Positions 16,781 to 24,958 of a stretch of DNA of 64,000 bases are shown here, one piece after another. Position 1 is the first letter of the stretch. Every line of letters begins with the position of its first letter. Source of the stretch: Paenibacillus pectinilyticus (lineage in GTDB: Bacteria > Bacillota > Bacilli > Paenibacillales > NBRC-103111); contig NZ_LYPC01000009.1 of the NCBI RefSeq assembly GCF_001700435.1, positions 90,944-154,943 of the forward strand. Direction: 5' to 3'. The notes under the pieces are model-generated. The model ran no database searches. It was not told the origin of the DNA and saw only the letters and a list, made by a program, of their open reading frames with translations. A program made the position numbers and the translations under genes.

Positions 16781-17542
16781 ATGGAAGCATTCGCTATTGT
16801 GTTAGCTGCAGGGAAAGGCACACGGATGAAATCGGAGCTGCCCAAAGTGCTTCATCCCGTTGGAGGGGTACCGATGATCGGCCGTTTGGTGGGCAAGCTG
16901 GAAGCGATGCCGATCACTCGGATTGTGGCCGTGATCGGGCATCGGGGAGAGCTGGTGAAGAAGTGCTTGGGAACGCGGGTTACCTATGTCCAGCAGGAGA
17001 ACCAGCTTGGAACGGCACATGCCGTTCATCAGACGGAACGTCTGCTCAGTAACCGCAGCGGATCGACCTTGGTGCTTACGGGCGATACGCCCCTCATCAG
17101 GCAATCGACCATTGAACGGCTGCTAGCGGACCAGCGTGCACACACAAGTGCTGGCGTAGTGTTGACCGCGATTGTTCCCGATCCAACCGGCTATGGAAGA
17201 ATTATCCGAGATTCTGCAAGCGGCGAAGTTGTCGATATCATTGAAGAGAAGGACGCAACGCCTGAGCAGAAATCGATTACCGAAATTAACACGGGGATTT
17301 TCTGCTTCGATAATGAAAGCTTGTTTCAAGCGCTCCCTGGCATTACCAATGACAATGCGCAGCAGGAGTACTACTTGACCGATATCGTGAAGGTGATGCG
17401 TGAGACCGGTATTTCCGGCGGTCAGAAGCGATTCGAGGCGATGGTTCTCGAGGATCCGACAGAAGTGATGGGGATTAACACTCCTGAACAGTTGGAGGAG
17501 GCGAATCGAGCCTTTTATGAACATATAGGGATTTTTGCTTAA
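16781..17542 (+). CDS. GlmU-type UDP-GlcNAc pyrophosphorylase lacking the acetyltransferase half
   Basis: 253 residues, against ~455 for bifunctional GlmU. It has the complete nucleotidyltransferase domain: LAAGKGTRMKSELPKVLHPV (8-27), QENQLGTAHAV, TGDTPLI, GYGRII, EINTGIF and DNAQQEYYLTD. The left-handed beta-helix acetyltransferase domain is absent, and the gene ends cleanly before the glmM ribosome binding site, so this is a natural short form rather than a frameshift. It should join UTP and GlcNAc-1-P to give UDP-GlcNAc. Acetylation of GlcN-1-P must then come from the housekeeping GlmU or another enzyme, unless it accepts GlcN-1-P itself. Confidence 0.85.
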   Translation: MEAFAIVLAAGKGTRMKSELPKVLHPVGGVPMIGRLVGKLEAMPITRIVAVIGHRGELVKKCLGTRVTYVQQENQLGTAHAVHQTERLLSNRSGSTLVLTGDTPLIRQSTIERLLADQRAHTSAGVVLTAIVPDPTGYGRIIRDSASGEVVDIIEEKDATPEQKSITEINTGIFCFDNESLFQALPGITNDNAQQEYYLTDIVKVMRETGISGGQKRFEAMVLEDPTEVMGINTPEQLEEANRAFYEHIGIFA

Positions 17543-17566
17543 AAAGCCATAGGGAGGAGAGCTGAT

Positions 17567-18925
17567 ATGGGAGCTATTTTCGGTACGGATGGCGTCAGAG
17601 GAGTTGCCAACCGCGAGTTAACGCCAGAGTTGGCTTTTGAATTAGGGCTTATTGTTGGCTTCATGCTGACGCGCAGCGGTGAAGGTCATCGGCCCACCGT
17701 CGTTATCGGACGTGATACCCGCATCTCTGGGCATATGCTAGAAGCAGCTTTGGCTGCCGGGTTGTTATCGGCCGGGGTGGATGCCGTAAGGCTGGGTGTA
17801 CTACCGACGCCGGGTGTGGCTTATGTTACACGGCACTCGGGCATGGATGCAGGGGTGATGATCTCTGCCTCACATAATCCGGTGGAGGATAACGGGATTA
17901 AGTTTTTTGGCAGAGATGGCTTCAAAATGCCAGATGCGTGGGAAGCGGAAGTTGAGAGCAGCCTGCAGGGTGATGAGCATCGGAATTCCCGCCCAACGGG
18001 AGCGGGGGTTGGTACCTTGCGTGATGATGCGCAGGGAGCGCTGGACTATGTGAGCTACGTGAAGTCAACGGCTACGGTACCTCTGACAGGCTGCATAATT
18101 GTGCTCGACTGTGCGAACGGTGCTGCTTCCTTGCTAGCTCCGCAGCTATTTGCTGAATTGGGTGCGGAGACGATTCTATTGCATCATCAGCCGGACGGTT
18201 TAAATATTAATCAGGATTGCGGCTCAACCCATCCGGAGCATCTGTGTAAGGCAGTGCTGGAACATGGAGCGCATGCGGGACTTTCGTTCGACGGTGATGC
18301 TGACCGGCTGATTGCGGTTGATGAACGAGGCGAGATTTTGGACGGGGATCACATCCTCTACATCCTGGCCGCTCATCTGGCTAAGCAGGGCCGGCTGAGT
18401 CAAAACACGGTCGTTTCTACCGTTATGAGCAACCTTGGCTTTCATCAAGCGCTGCAAACCATCGGTGTGAACTCGCTAAAAAGCAAGGTCGGAGACCGGC
18501 ATGTCATGGAAGCGATGCAAAGTGGCGGGTACAACTTGGGCGGCGAGTCTTCTGGACATATCATTTTGCTGGATCATTCGACGACAGGCGATGGCCTGTT
18601 ATCGGCTGTTCAACTGCTGCAGGTCATGCTTCAAGAAGGGAAACCTTTGTCCGAGCTAGTGTCCCCTGTCGTGAAATACCCTCAGCTGATGGTTAATGTA
18701 CGAGTGATCCATAAGTACAAGCTGGAAGGCAATCGCCGAATCGATGCGGTCATCCGTCGGGTGGAAAATGAGATGGCCGGCCGCGGCCGTGTACTGGTGC
18801 GGCCTTCTGGCACGGAATCACTGGTGCGTGTGATGGCGGAAGGACCGGATGAAAGGGAGTTGTCCGGCTATGTGGAAGGCATTGTAGAGGTGGTAAAGGA
18901 AGAGCTTGAATATAGCATGGTTTAA
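17567..18925 (+). CDS. glmM: phosphoglucosamine mutase
   Basis: 452 residues, usual GlmM length. N-terminal FGTDGVRGVANRELTPE, active-site Ser102 in ISASHNP (phosphorylated in the active enzyme), Mg-binding D242-G-D244-A-D246-R, sugar-binding GGESSGH and the C-terminal phosphate-binding RPSGTESLVRVM. It interconverts glucosamine-6-P and glucosamine-1-P, between GlmS and GlmU. Its 3' end overlaps the next frame by 20 bases. With glmS and the short glmU in the same operon it provides a private precursor pathway for the polysaccharide; a housekeeping copy is expected elsewhere in the genome. Confidence 0.95.
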   Translation: MGAIFGTDGVRGVANRELTPELAFELGLIVGFMLTRSGEGHRPTVVIGRDTRISGHMLEAALAAGLLSAGVDAVRLGVLPTPGVAYVTRHSGMDAGVMISASHNPVEDNGIKFFGRDGFKMPDAWEAEVESSLQGDEHRNSRPTGAGVGTLRDDAQGALDYVSYVKSTATVPLTGCIIVLDCANGAASLLAPQLFAELGAETILLHHQPDGLNINQDCGSTHPEHLCKAVLEHGAHAGLSFDGDADRLIAVDERGEILDGDHILYILAAHLAKQGRLSQNTVVSTVMSNLGFHQALQTIGVNSLKSKVGDRHVMEAMQSGGYNLGGESSGHIILLDHSTTGDGLLSAVQLLQVMLQEGKPLSELVSPVVKYPQLMVNVRVIHKYKLEGNRRIDAVIRRVENEMAGRGRVLVRPSGTESLVRVMAEGPDERELSGYVEGIVEVVKEELEYSMV

Positions 18926-20189
18926 TCCGTTAGTCCCTATGAGGAAGACGATTGTATGCTTGGTACTTATTCAAATGTTAACAAGCCTTCCTTTATTTTT
19001 CCCAGTGTACTCTCTTATCAATGAGCTTGGGGTTGAGGTCAATGGGGAAAAGATAGCCTTTATGGATGCCCAGCCGTACATCGATGAACAGACGGGGAGT
19101 ACGATGGTGCCGGCTAGAGAAATTGCCGAAAAATTGGGTGCAGAAGTGGCATGGAATCGTTCCTCGATGCAAGTAACCTTTCGCAGTCAGCACGCAACAT
19201 CAATATTAACCATAGGTCAAAAAAATGCCTCGGTTGACGGCAAGCAGGTCGAACTAGACTCGCCGGCTGTCCTTAAAAAGGACCGAACCATGGTTCCGCT
19301 GAGAGCTGTTAGTGAGAGCCTCGGGGCCGATGTCGATTGGGTGGGAGAACGAAATTTGGTACTAATCACTTCGGCGGACAAAGCGCAAAGGTCCACATGG
19401 ATCTGGGACAGCAAGCTGATTGAGACAGATGGTGACCGTATCCTCCAGTTTGCGGCGAGCCAAAAACTGACTGCTATTTATCTGCGTTTTGAAAAGTATC
19501 CGAGTCAGGATGTTTACCGGAATTTCATCCGCAGAGCGAGTGGTCAGGGCATCAAGGTTGAGGCGCTGGCCGGCGAAAGGGATTGGATCTATGAGGAAAA
19601 CCATATCTATATCCAGCAATGGATGGCTGCGGTTACGCAATATAACACTTCAGTAGATGCGCTAGAACGCTTCCAAGGGTTCCATTTTGATATTGAACCT
19701 TACACATTGGACAAGTGGAAGGTCAATCAGACCTGGGTGCTGGAACGGTGGATGGATACAATCCGATTCATTGAATCGAGAGTGAAGAGCTCTGATCGCA
19801 ACATGACGATGGCTTTCGATATTCCCTTTTGGATCAACAGCGTTACCGTTCCGGGATCCAGCTATTCCTTTAGCGCTTGGCTGCTGGAGAAGGCAGATAG
19901 TGTCGTCATTATGGCTTATCGTAATAAGGCACTCGGCAGCAACGGCATCATTGCCAGAGCCAAATCCATCATTTTAGAAGCAGCCACGCTGAAGAAACGG
20001 GCGGTCATTGCCGTGGATACATTGCCCAGTACGGAAGCCGATTATACGACCTTTTATAAGTCGAATGCTTCGCTTATGGAGTCGGAATTAAAACAGGTCA
20101 AGGAAAGCCTCTCCCCTTATCCGAGCTATATCGGCATCGCTGTCCATGATTACGTGAGATGGATCGACCTATTGAACGCTAATCGCTGA
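18906..20189 (+). CDS. secreted protein: copper-amine-oxidase-N-like domains plus TIM-barrel-like C-terminus
   Basis: About 427 residues if read from TTG 18906 (AAGGA just upstream, overlapping glmM by 20 bases); ATG 18939 would start directly at the signal peptide MRKTIVCLVLIQMLTSLPLF. Two tandem CuAO_N-type modules follow (~25-160: MVPAREIAEKLGAEVAW and MVPLRAVSESLGADVDW), common cell-wall stalk modules in Paenibacillus. The C-terminal ~250 residues resemble a TIM barrel, with GFHFDIEPY like the end of a GH18 DxxDxDxE motif and VIMAY later. It probably acts on the exported polysaccharide as a hydrolase, or binds it. Glycosidase activity is inferred; no exact family is recognised. Confidence 0.6.
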   Translation: MNIAWFNPLVPMRKTIVCLVLIQMLTSLPLFFPVYSLINELGVEVNGEKIAFMDAQPYIDEQTGSTMVPAREIAEKLGAEVAWNRSSMQVTFRSQHATSILTIGQKNASVDGKQVELDSPAVLKKDRTMVPLRAVSESLGADVDWVGERNLVLITSADKAQRSTWIWDSKLIETDGDRILQFAASQKLTAIYLRFEKYPSQDVYRNFIRRASGQGIKVEALAGERDWIYEENHIYIQQWMAAVTQYNTSVDALERFQGFHFDIEPYTLDKWKVNQTWVLERWMDTIRFIESRVKSSDRNMTMAFDIPFWINSVTVPGSSYSFSAWLLEKADSVVIMAYRNKALGSNGIIARAKSIILEAATLKKRAVIAVDTLPSTEADYTTFYKSNASLMESELKQVKESLSPYPSYIGIAVHDYVRWIDLLNANR

Positions 20190-20224
20190 GTGGGTTCGAT
20201 GAACAAAAAGGAGGAGGATGCAAA

Positions 20225-21106
20225 ATGAAAAAAGCAGGTTTGGTAATCTCTCTGTTGGCTGGTGCGGCGATCGGTGTGTCAGGAATGGCTTTTGCTTCGA
20301 CAGGCGGCCATCAGACGGCGACGGGCACCTTTCAGGAATCGTCTCTACCGGGAGGAGGCCTTGAGGTTCCTCATAATGATCGGATTCACCTTTCTACCGA
20401 TAAGCAGTGGATCTCCTCGGAAGGCCACTTGTCGGATCTCATTCGGCTGCAGTGGACGAAAGACCGAGCGAAGCCGGCCATCTCTTGGTTGGATGAGACT
20501 GGGAAGGACAAGGCGGCTATCGTCGCTCATGCCAAAGCGAATAACCCGGAGCAGCATGATCATAATCATATGTCGTTTGAAACCACGATGGCACCTGACG
20601 GCAAAAACGCGAATGAGCTGTTTACACGTTTGGAAATTCCGTTCGACCAGGACGTGGCTGAGATTCGGACGCATTCCTCTAACTTCAATGTGATGGACGG
20701 GATTCTAAGAATTGCTGGAACCGGCGGCGTCAATCGTGATCTGACTTGGGCCAAATCGGACGATGGAAATGTGACAACGCCTCGCTGGTCAATGCGTGCA
20801 GATACCTCCGAGGAAACGGGAGGAAATGCCGGCTCCAATCTGCAAATTATCCGTTATTCGGATGACGGTAAAGCACTGGACAATCCATTAACGATTAACC
20901 GCAGCAGCGGTAATATCGGTATCGGAAACTCAGACGCCAAGACCAAGTTGGACGTCAGTGATGACAGCATCCGCATCAGAAAATCGATGACGCCAGCCTC
21001 TTCTACTGCCCCCGGAGAAGTGGGGGAGATGGCATGGGATGACGGGTATGTCTATGTTTGTGTGGCACCGAATACATGGAAAAGAACGGCACTCTCTTCG
21101 TGGTGA
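20225..21106 (+). CDS. secreted fibre-like protein of unknown function
   Basis: 293 residues after a strong GGAGGA site, with signal peptide MKKAGLVISLLAGAAIGVSG and likely cleavage near AFAST. The N-terminal half is hydrophilic and has a His-rich stretch (EQHDHNHMSF). The C-terminal half reads like a phage tail-fibre tip: LTINRSSGNIGIGNSDAKTK then LDVSDDSIRI, ending PGEVGEMAWDDGYVYVCV and NTWKRTALSSW. Such sequences usually form trimeric beta-fibres that bind or cut surface sugars. As last gene of the polysaccharide operon it may be a secreted binding or lytic partner of the polymer. The role is inference. Confidence 0.55.
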   Translation: MKKAGLVISLLAGAAIGVSGMAFASTGGHQTATGTFQESSLPGGGLEVPHNDRIHLSTDKQWISSEGHLSDLIRLQWTKDRAKPAISWLDETGKDKAAIVAHAKANNPEQHDHNHMSFETTMAPDGKNANELFTRLEIPFDQDVAEIRTHSSNFNVMDGILRIAGTGGVNRDLTWAKSDDGNVTTPRWSMRADTSEETGGNAGSNLQIIRYSDDGKALDNPLTINRSSGNIGIGNSDAKTKLDVSDDSIRIRKSMTPASSTAPGEVGEMAWDDGYVYVCVAPNTWKRTALSSW

Positions 21107-21224
21107 AAGTAACTCCTTATGAGGGAGTCACGTAAGTAGATTTTACTACTTCTAGAGGAATAGTATTCTTTTTAACCAATAAGTCACTCTAGGATTCACT
21201 ATTTGGCAAGTACTCACCTAAACG

Positions 21225-21274
21225 AAGCTGTCTCTAAGGTCTAAGAAGACCTAAGAGATAGCTTTGTTTTTTTT
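21225..21274 (+). terminator. strong terminator ending the polysaccharide operon
   Basis: Long stem from AAGCT (21225) to AGCTT (21264), including AGGTCT/AGACCT around a short loop, followed by eight T. A weaker hairpin (ACTCC/GGAGT) lies just after the last stop, near 21113-21130. Confidence 0.85.
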
Positions 21275-21444
21275 GTTTTATAATAGCCAGAAACAAAGGA
21301 CAAAAGCGGATTCTTATCACAATTTTCAAGGGTCATTAGGTCATTTCTATTATGTAATATAAATGAAACTACCTCGGATACCCCCTTAAAATGGAAATAG
21401 TTGCAGAAATCTATGAAAGGATCATAGAAAGGTGTGAACCGCTT
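21275..21444. other. spacer before the two-component genes
   Basis: AT-rich 170-bp region after the operon terminator, presumably holding the promoter of the response regulator gene. I see no other gene and no convincing promoter hexamer pair. Confidence 0.4.
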
Positions 21445-22146
21445 GTGACTTGGAAAGTGTTGATTGCGGATGATGACCCGAATGTGAGAGAAATCATCCG
21501 GCTCTATTTCCGTCAGCAGCTTATCGAATTAATCGAAGCCCCTGACGGCGTCTCGGCCCTGACCATGTTAGCAGAAGTTAAGCCTGATATCGTGATACTA
21601 GATGTGATGATGCCCGGGCTCGACGGGTATGAAACGTGCCGAGAGATTACCAAGCGTTATGAAGATGTGCCGGTCATTATGCTGACGGCGAAGAACGATG
21701 AGTTTGATCGGGTGCTGGGCCTTGAGCTGGGCGCCGACGATTATATGACCAAGCCCTTCAGTCCGAGGGAGCTGGTGTCGCGGATTAAAGCGATTTTACG
21801 CAGAATGCAGAAGGGACAGCCGATTATTGAGTTGGAACCCGTCCAATATGAGTTTGATAATTTAATCATACATGTGACCCGCCGAGAGGTGCTTGCGGGG
21901 AATATGAAAATTGACATGCGCCCCAAGGAGTTTGAACTGCTTGCCTTTTTTGCGAAATCTCCGGGTGATGTGTTTACGAGAGAACAGCTGCTGGAGCAGG
22001 TGTGGGGATATGATTTTTTAGGCGATATGAGAACGGTGGACGTTCATATTAAAAAACTTCGTGAAAGATTAAGCCCGTGTCATCATGTTTGCATTCATAC
22101 AGTCTGGGGAGTGGGCTATAAATTTGAGGTAGCTGCATGTTCCTAA
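21445..22146 (+). CDS. OmpR/PhoB-family response regulator
   Basis: 233 residues from the GTG at 21445, placed ten bases after GAAAGGTG; the frame is open further upstream to 21391 without a better site. Receiver domain residues ~5-118 with acidic pocket DDD, phospho-Asp53 in VILDVMMPG, and Lys in TKPFSPREL. Winged-helix DNA-binding domain ~130-230, with RPKEFELLAFFAKSPGDVF and VDVHIKKLRERL. It overlaps the kinase gene by 10 bases. Located right after the polysaccharide operon, it is a candidate regulator of it, but nothing in the sequence proves that. Confidence 0.9.
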   Translation: MTWKVLIADDDPNVREIIRLYFRQQLIELIEAPDGVSALTMLAEVKPDIVILDVMMPGLDGYETCREITKRYEDVPVIMLTAKNDEFDRVLGLELGADDYMTKPFSPRELVSRIKAILRRMQKGQPIIELEPVQYEFDNLIIHVTRREVLAGNMKIDMRPKEFELLAFFAKSPGDVFTREQLLEQVWGYDFLGDMRTVDVHIKKLRERLSPCHHVCIHTVWGVGYKFEVAACS

Positions 22147-23615
22147 ATCCAAATAAAAGCATTCTCCGCAAAATGTTGACCAGCTCCATCGTTACTGTAC
22201 TTCTTGGGCTATGTGCGGTGGGACTCGTTATTTCGTTGTTTGCCAAGGATTATATCGTCAACTCCAAAAGTAATGAGATGATCCGACAAGCGAAGCAGGT
22301 AAATCTCGCCATTCAAAATCAGACAGGACCGAGTGATAGACTGAAGGAGCAGCTGCGCTTTTTCGATGAAGCCTTTGATGCGCGTATTTGGATATTTGAC
22401 TTAAATGGAAATATCGTTACAACCTCTTCAAAGGATGAGGTGAATGTAGGCAAGGTCGTCAGCACTAAAGTGGTCAACCAAGTCCTAAAAGGTGAACCCA
22501 CCATTTGGCATCAATCCGAAGGTTTTAAAGAAGGCATGCTTTCGATTGCGGTCCCATGGGGAAAAGACAACGACGTATACGGTGGTATTGTCCTGCATTC
22601 GCCGCTTAAAGGGATGAATGAGACGATCGCTCAGCTTAGAGAAACCATCCTTTGGGTTACCCTGCTCGGTATCTTCTTTTCATTTGGTGTATCCTCCTAC
22701 TTATCCTGGTCTATTACGAGGCCCATTCAACAGATTGACAAGGCCGCAGCCAAGATTGCCATCGGTGATTATAGCGAGAGAATTCAAATCGATTCCAAGG
22801 ATGAGATTGGTGAGCTAGCAACGACCATTAATCACATGGTGGAGCAGCTTGCGCGCGTTGATCTGGAGAAGAGGCAGCTGAATCAGCTGCGGCATGACTT
22901 TTTGGCTAATGTTTCCCATGAGCTGCGAACACCGCTTACGGCGATGCAGGGCTTTTTGGAGGCGCTTCAGGATGGTTTGATTGAAGAAGGAGCGCGGGAC
23001 AAATATTACGAGATCATGTATAACGAAACCCTACATATGAACAGGCTAGTCGATGATATTACCGATTTAATGAAGCTGGAAAATAAGGAAATCGATCTTG
23101 TCTGGTTGGCGGTCGATGTTCAGGCAATGCTGTCTAAGCTGGCCTTTAAATTTCAACCGGAAGCAGAACTCCGCGGGACGTTTATTCACTGCCTTGTGGA
23201 TGAATTTCCGCCACAGGCTCACGCAGATCCGGATCGGCTAGAACAAATTTTAAACAATTTGATTAAAAATGCCGTTAAGTTCACCGAGAACGGAACGATC
23301 GAACTGAAGGCGATGGCGGTTCCGTCGGAAGGCTATGTCCTCATCACGGTAACCGATACGGGAATTGGGATATCACCGGATGATCAAGGGCTCATCTGGG
23401 AGCGCTTCTTCAAAGTGGAGAGAGGCAGACCCGTGAAGCATAAAGGCTCATCCGGTTTGGGGCTAGCCATTGTGCGAGAGCTTGTTGAGCTTCACAATGG
23501 AAGCATTCGGGTGCGAAGCGAGCTGGGAATTGGAAGCTCCTTTGAGGTTAGAATTCCGCTGTATGACAGCCGTCCGTATGTGCAGCCGTTGGTGAATTTG
23601 GCTGGTGTTGGATAG
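22137..23615 (+). CDS. sensor histidine kinase (HAMP-HisKA-HATPase)
   Basis: 492 residues. A membrane helix at ~13-35, an extracellular sensor of about 130 residues, a second helix at ~165-190, then HAMP (TRPIQQIDKAAAKIAIGDYS), HisKA with His261 in NVSHELRTPL, and HATPase_c with NNLIKNAVKF, DTGIGI and GLGLAIV. It is cognate to the response regulator it overlaps by 10 bases. The extracellular ligand is unknown. A strong terminator follows at 23635-23684, so the pair forms a two-gene operon. Confidence 0.9.
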   Translation: MFLNPNKSILRKMLTSSIVTVLLGLCAVGLVISLFAKDYIVNSKSNEMIRQAKQVNLAIQNQTGPSDRLKEQLRFFDEAFDARIWIFDLNGNIVTTSSKDEVNVGKVVSTKVVNQVLKGEPTIWHQSEGFKEGMLSIAVPWGKDNDVYGGIVLHSPLKGMNETIAQLRETILWVTLLGIFFSFGVSSYLSWSITRPIQQIDKAAAKIAIGDYSERIQIDSKDEIGELATTINHMVEQLARVDLEKRQLNQLRHDFLANVSHELRTPLTAMQGFLEALQDGLIEEGARDKYYEIMYNETLHMNRLVDDITDLMKLENKEIDLVWLAVDVQAMLSKLAFKFQPEAELRGTFIHCLVDEFPPQAHADPDRLEQILNNLIKNAVKFTENGTIELKAMAVPSEGYVLITVTDTGIGISPDDQGLIWERFFKVERGRPVKHKGSSGLGLAIVRELVELHNGSIRVRSELGIGSSFEVRIPLYDSRPYVQPLVNLAGVG

Positions 23616-23634
23616 ATCGTATCCACCTATCTAT

Positions 23635-23684
23635 AGAAAGACCACAGAGAAGGGAGGCTCCTTTTCTGAGGTCTTTCTTTTTTT
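23635..23684 (+). terminator. terminator of the two-component operon
   Basis: Outer stem AGAAAGACC/GGTCTTTCT extends inward through CAGAGAAGG/CCTTTTCTG with one mismatch, giving about 18 pairs, then seven T. Confidence 0.85.
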
Positions 23685-24033
23685 ACGCCGATTCTATTCA
23701 CATCCTCACTGCCTCGTCCCAAGAATATGCCAAAAACTTTAATTCATTATGAGTAGAATATCTAATCTTCATATGGTTAAAATGAACAAAGGCTCGATAG
23801 CCCACATTCTTTTGACCCCCTTGTATATAGGCGTGACAAAATGGGCTTTCGTATCATATAGTGACTAGTACGTTAAAGAAAGTGATGCTTTCAGAATGAG
23901 CCCGACAATATTCGACCGAAAAGGTGGAAATTTAGAGAAAATTACTTTCTTCCACTTTGCATGAAAGCCACAATCTGTTAGTATATAAAGAAAGACGATA
24001 GATTTAGTAAGGATTAAAAGGAGGCACCTTTCC
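23685..24033. other. 349-bp leader region upstream of cysD, with inverted repeats
   Basis: No gene is seen. Two dyads are present: AGCCCA near 23797 pairs with TGGGCT about 45 bases later, with further partial pairing inside; and AAAGGTGGAA (23920-23929) pairs with TTCCACTTT (23950-23958), one bulged base. The second is next to a weak promoter-like pair (TTGCAT at 23957, TATATA at 23982). No S-box or T-box signature was found, so sulfur control, if any, probably uses a protein regulator. Confidence 0.4.
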
Positions 24034-24957
24034 ATGGAAAAACTGATGCTTGATTCTATAGATGAAATGACGCATCTGGATCAACTCGAGGCTGAAGCGA
24101 TTTATATTATTCGAGAAGTAGCGGCGGAATGTGAAAATCCCGTGATGCTATATTCGATCGGTAAGGATAGTTCCGTAATGCTGCATTTGGCGCTGAAAGC
24201 ATTTTATCCGGAGAAGCCGCCATTTTCCTTCATGCATATTGATACGACGTGGAAGTTCAAAGAAATGATTGAATTCCGCGACCGCAAAGCCAAAGAATTC
24301 GGAATCAACATGATTGTTCACTCCAATCAGGAAGGGATTGATCAAGGGATCAACCCGTTCGATCATGGTTCCGCGTATACGGACATTATGAAAACCCAAG
24401 CCCTGAAAGAGGGATTGGATAAATACGGATTTACAGCTGCATTCGGCGGCGGAAGACGTGATGAGGAGAAGTCGCGTGCGAAGGAGCGGATTTTCTCGTT
24501 CCGGAATAAGAACCATGCCTGGGATCCGAAGAATCAGCGGCCGGAAATGTGGAAGCTTTTTAACACTAGAATTAATAAAGGTGAAAGCATCCGCGTCTTC
24601 CCAATTTCCAACTGGACGGAAAAAGACATCTGGCAATACATTCGCAGAGAAAATATTGATATTGTGCCGCTCTATTTTGCCAAAGAAAGACCTGTACTCG
24701 AACGCGACGGACATCTCATCATGGTGGACGATGATCGCTTGAAGCTCGAGCCTCATGAGAAAATTGAAATGAAGAAGATGCGGTTCCGTACGTTAGGCTG
24801 CTATCCTCTTACTGGCGGAGCCGAGTCGGAAGCGGACACGATAGATGCCATTATTGAAGAAACCCTGGGTGCTGTGTCATCCGAACGGACAACGCGGGTC
24901 ATTGACCAAGAAGCGGCGGGAAGTATGGAAAGACGTAAACGGGAGGGTTATTTCTAA
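24034..24957 (+). CDS. cysD: sulfate adenylyltransferase subunit 2
   Basis: 307 residues, full length for CysD. The PP-loop ATP pyrophosphatase motif is [12 protein letters not shown] (~47-58), followed by [32 protein letters not shown] and the C-terminal YPLTGG. With CysN it makes adenosine-5'-phosphosulfate from sulfate and ATP, the first step of assimilatory sulfate reduction. AGGAGG lies just upstream. The stop is one base before the cysN ATG. The heterodimeric CysDN form is common in Proteobacteria; many Bacilli instead use a single-chain Sat, so this pair is worth noting in a Paenibacillaceae context. Confidence 0.95.
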   Translation: MEKLMLDSIDEMTHLDQLEAEAIYIIREVAAECENPVMLYSIGKDSSVMLHLALKAFYPEKPPFSFMHIDTTWKFKEMIEFRDRKAKEFGINMIVHSNQEGIDQGINPFDHGSAYTDIMKTQALKEGLDKYGFTAAFGGGRRDEEKSRAKERIFSFRNKNHAWDPKNQRPEMWKLFNTRINKGESIRVFPISNWTEKDIWQYIRRENIDIVPLYFAKERPVLERDGHLIMVDDDRLKLEPHEKIEMKKMRFRTLGCYPLTGGAESEADTIDAIIEETLGAVSSERTTRVIDQEAAGSMERRKREGYF

Positions 24958-24958
24958 A

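Noticed and set aside
20225..21106. Prophage remnant suggested by the fibre-like C-terminus
   Set aside because: The protein has a signal peptide, lies within a metabolic operon and has no phage genes around it.
23685..24033. SAM riboswitch or cysteine T-box upstream of cysD
   Set aside because: No S-box core and no T-box AGGGTGGNACCGCG motif were found; only simple inverted repeats are present.
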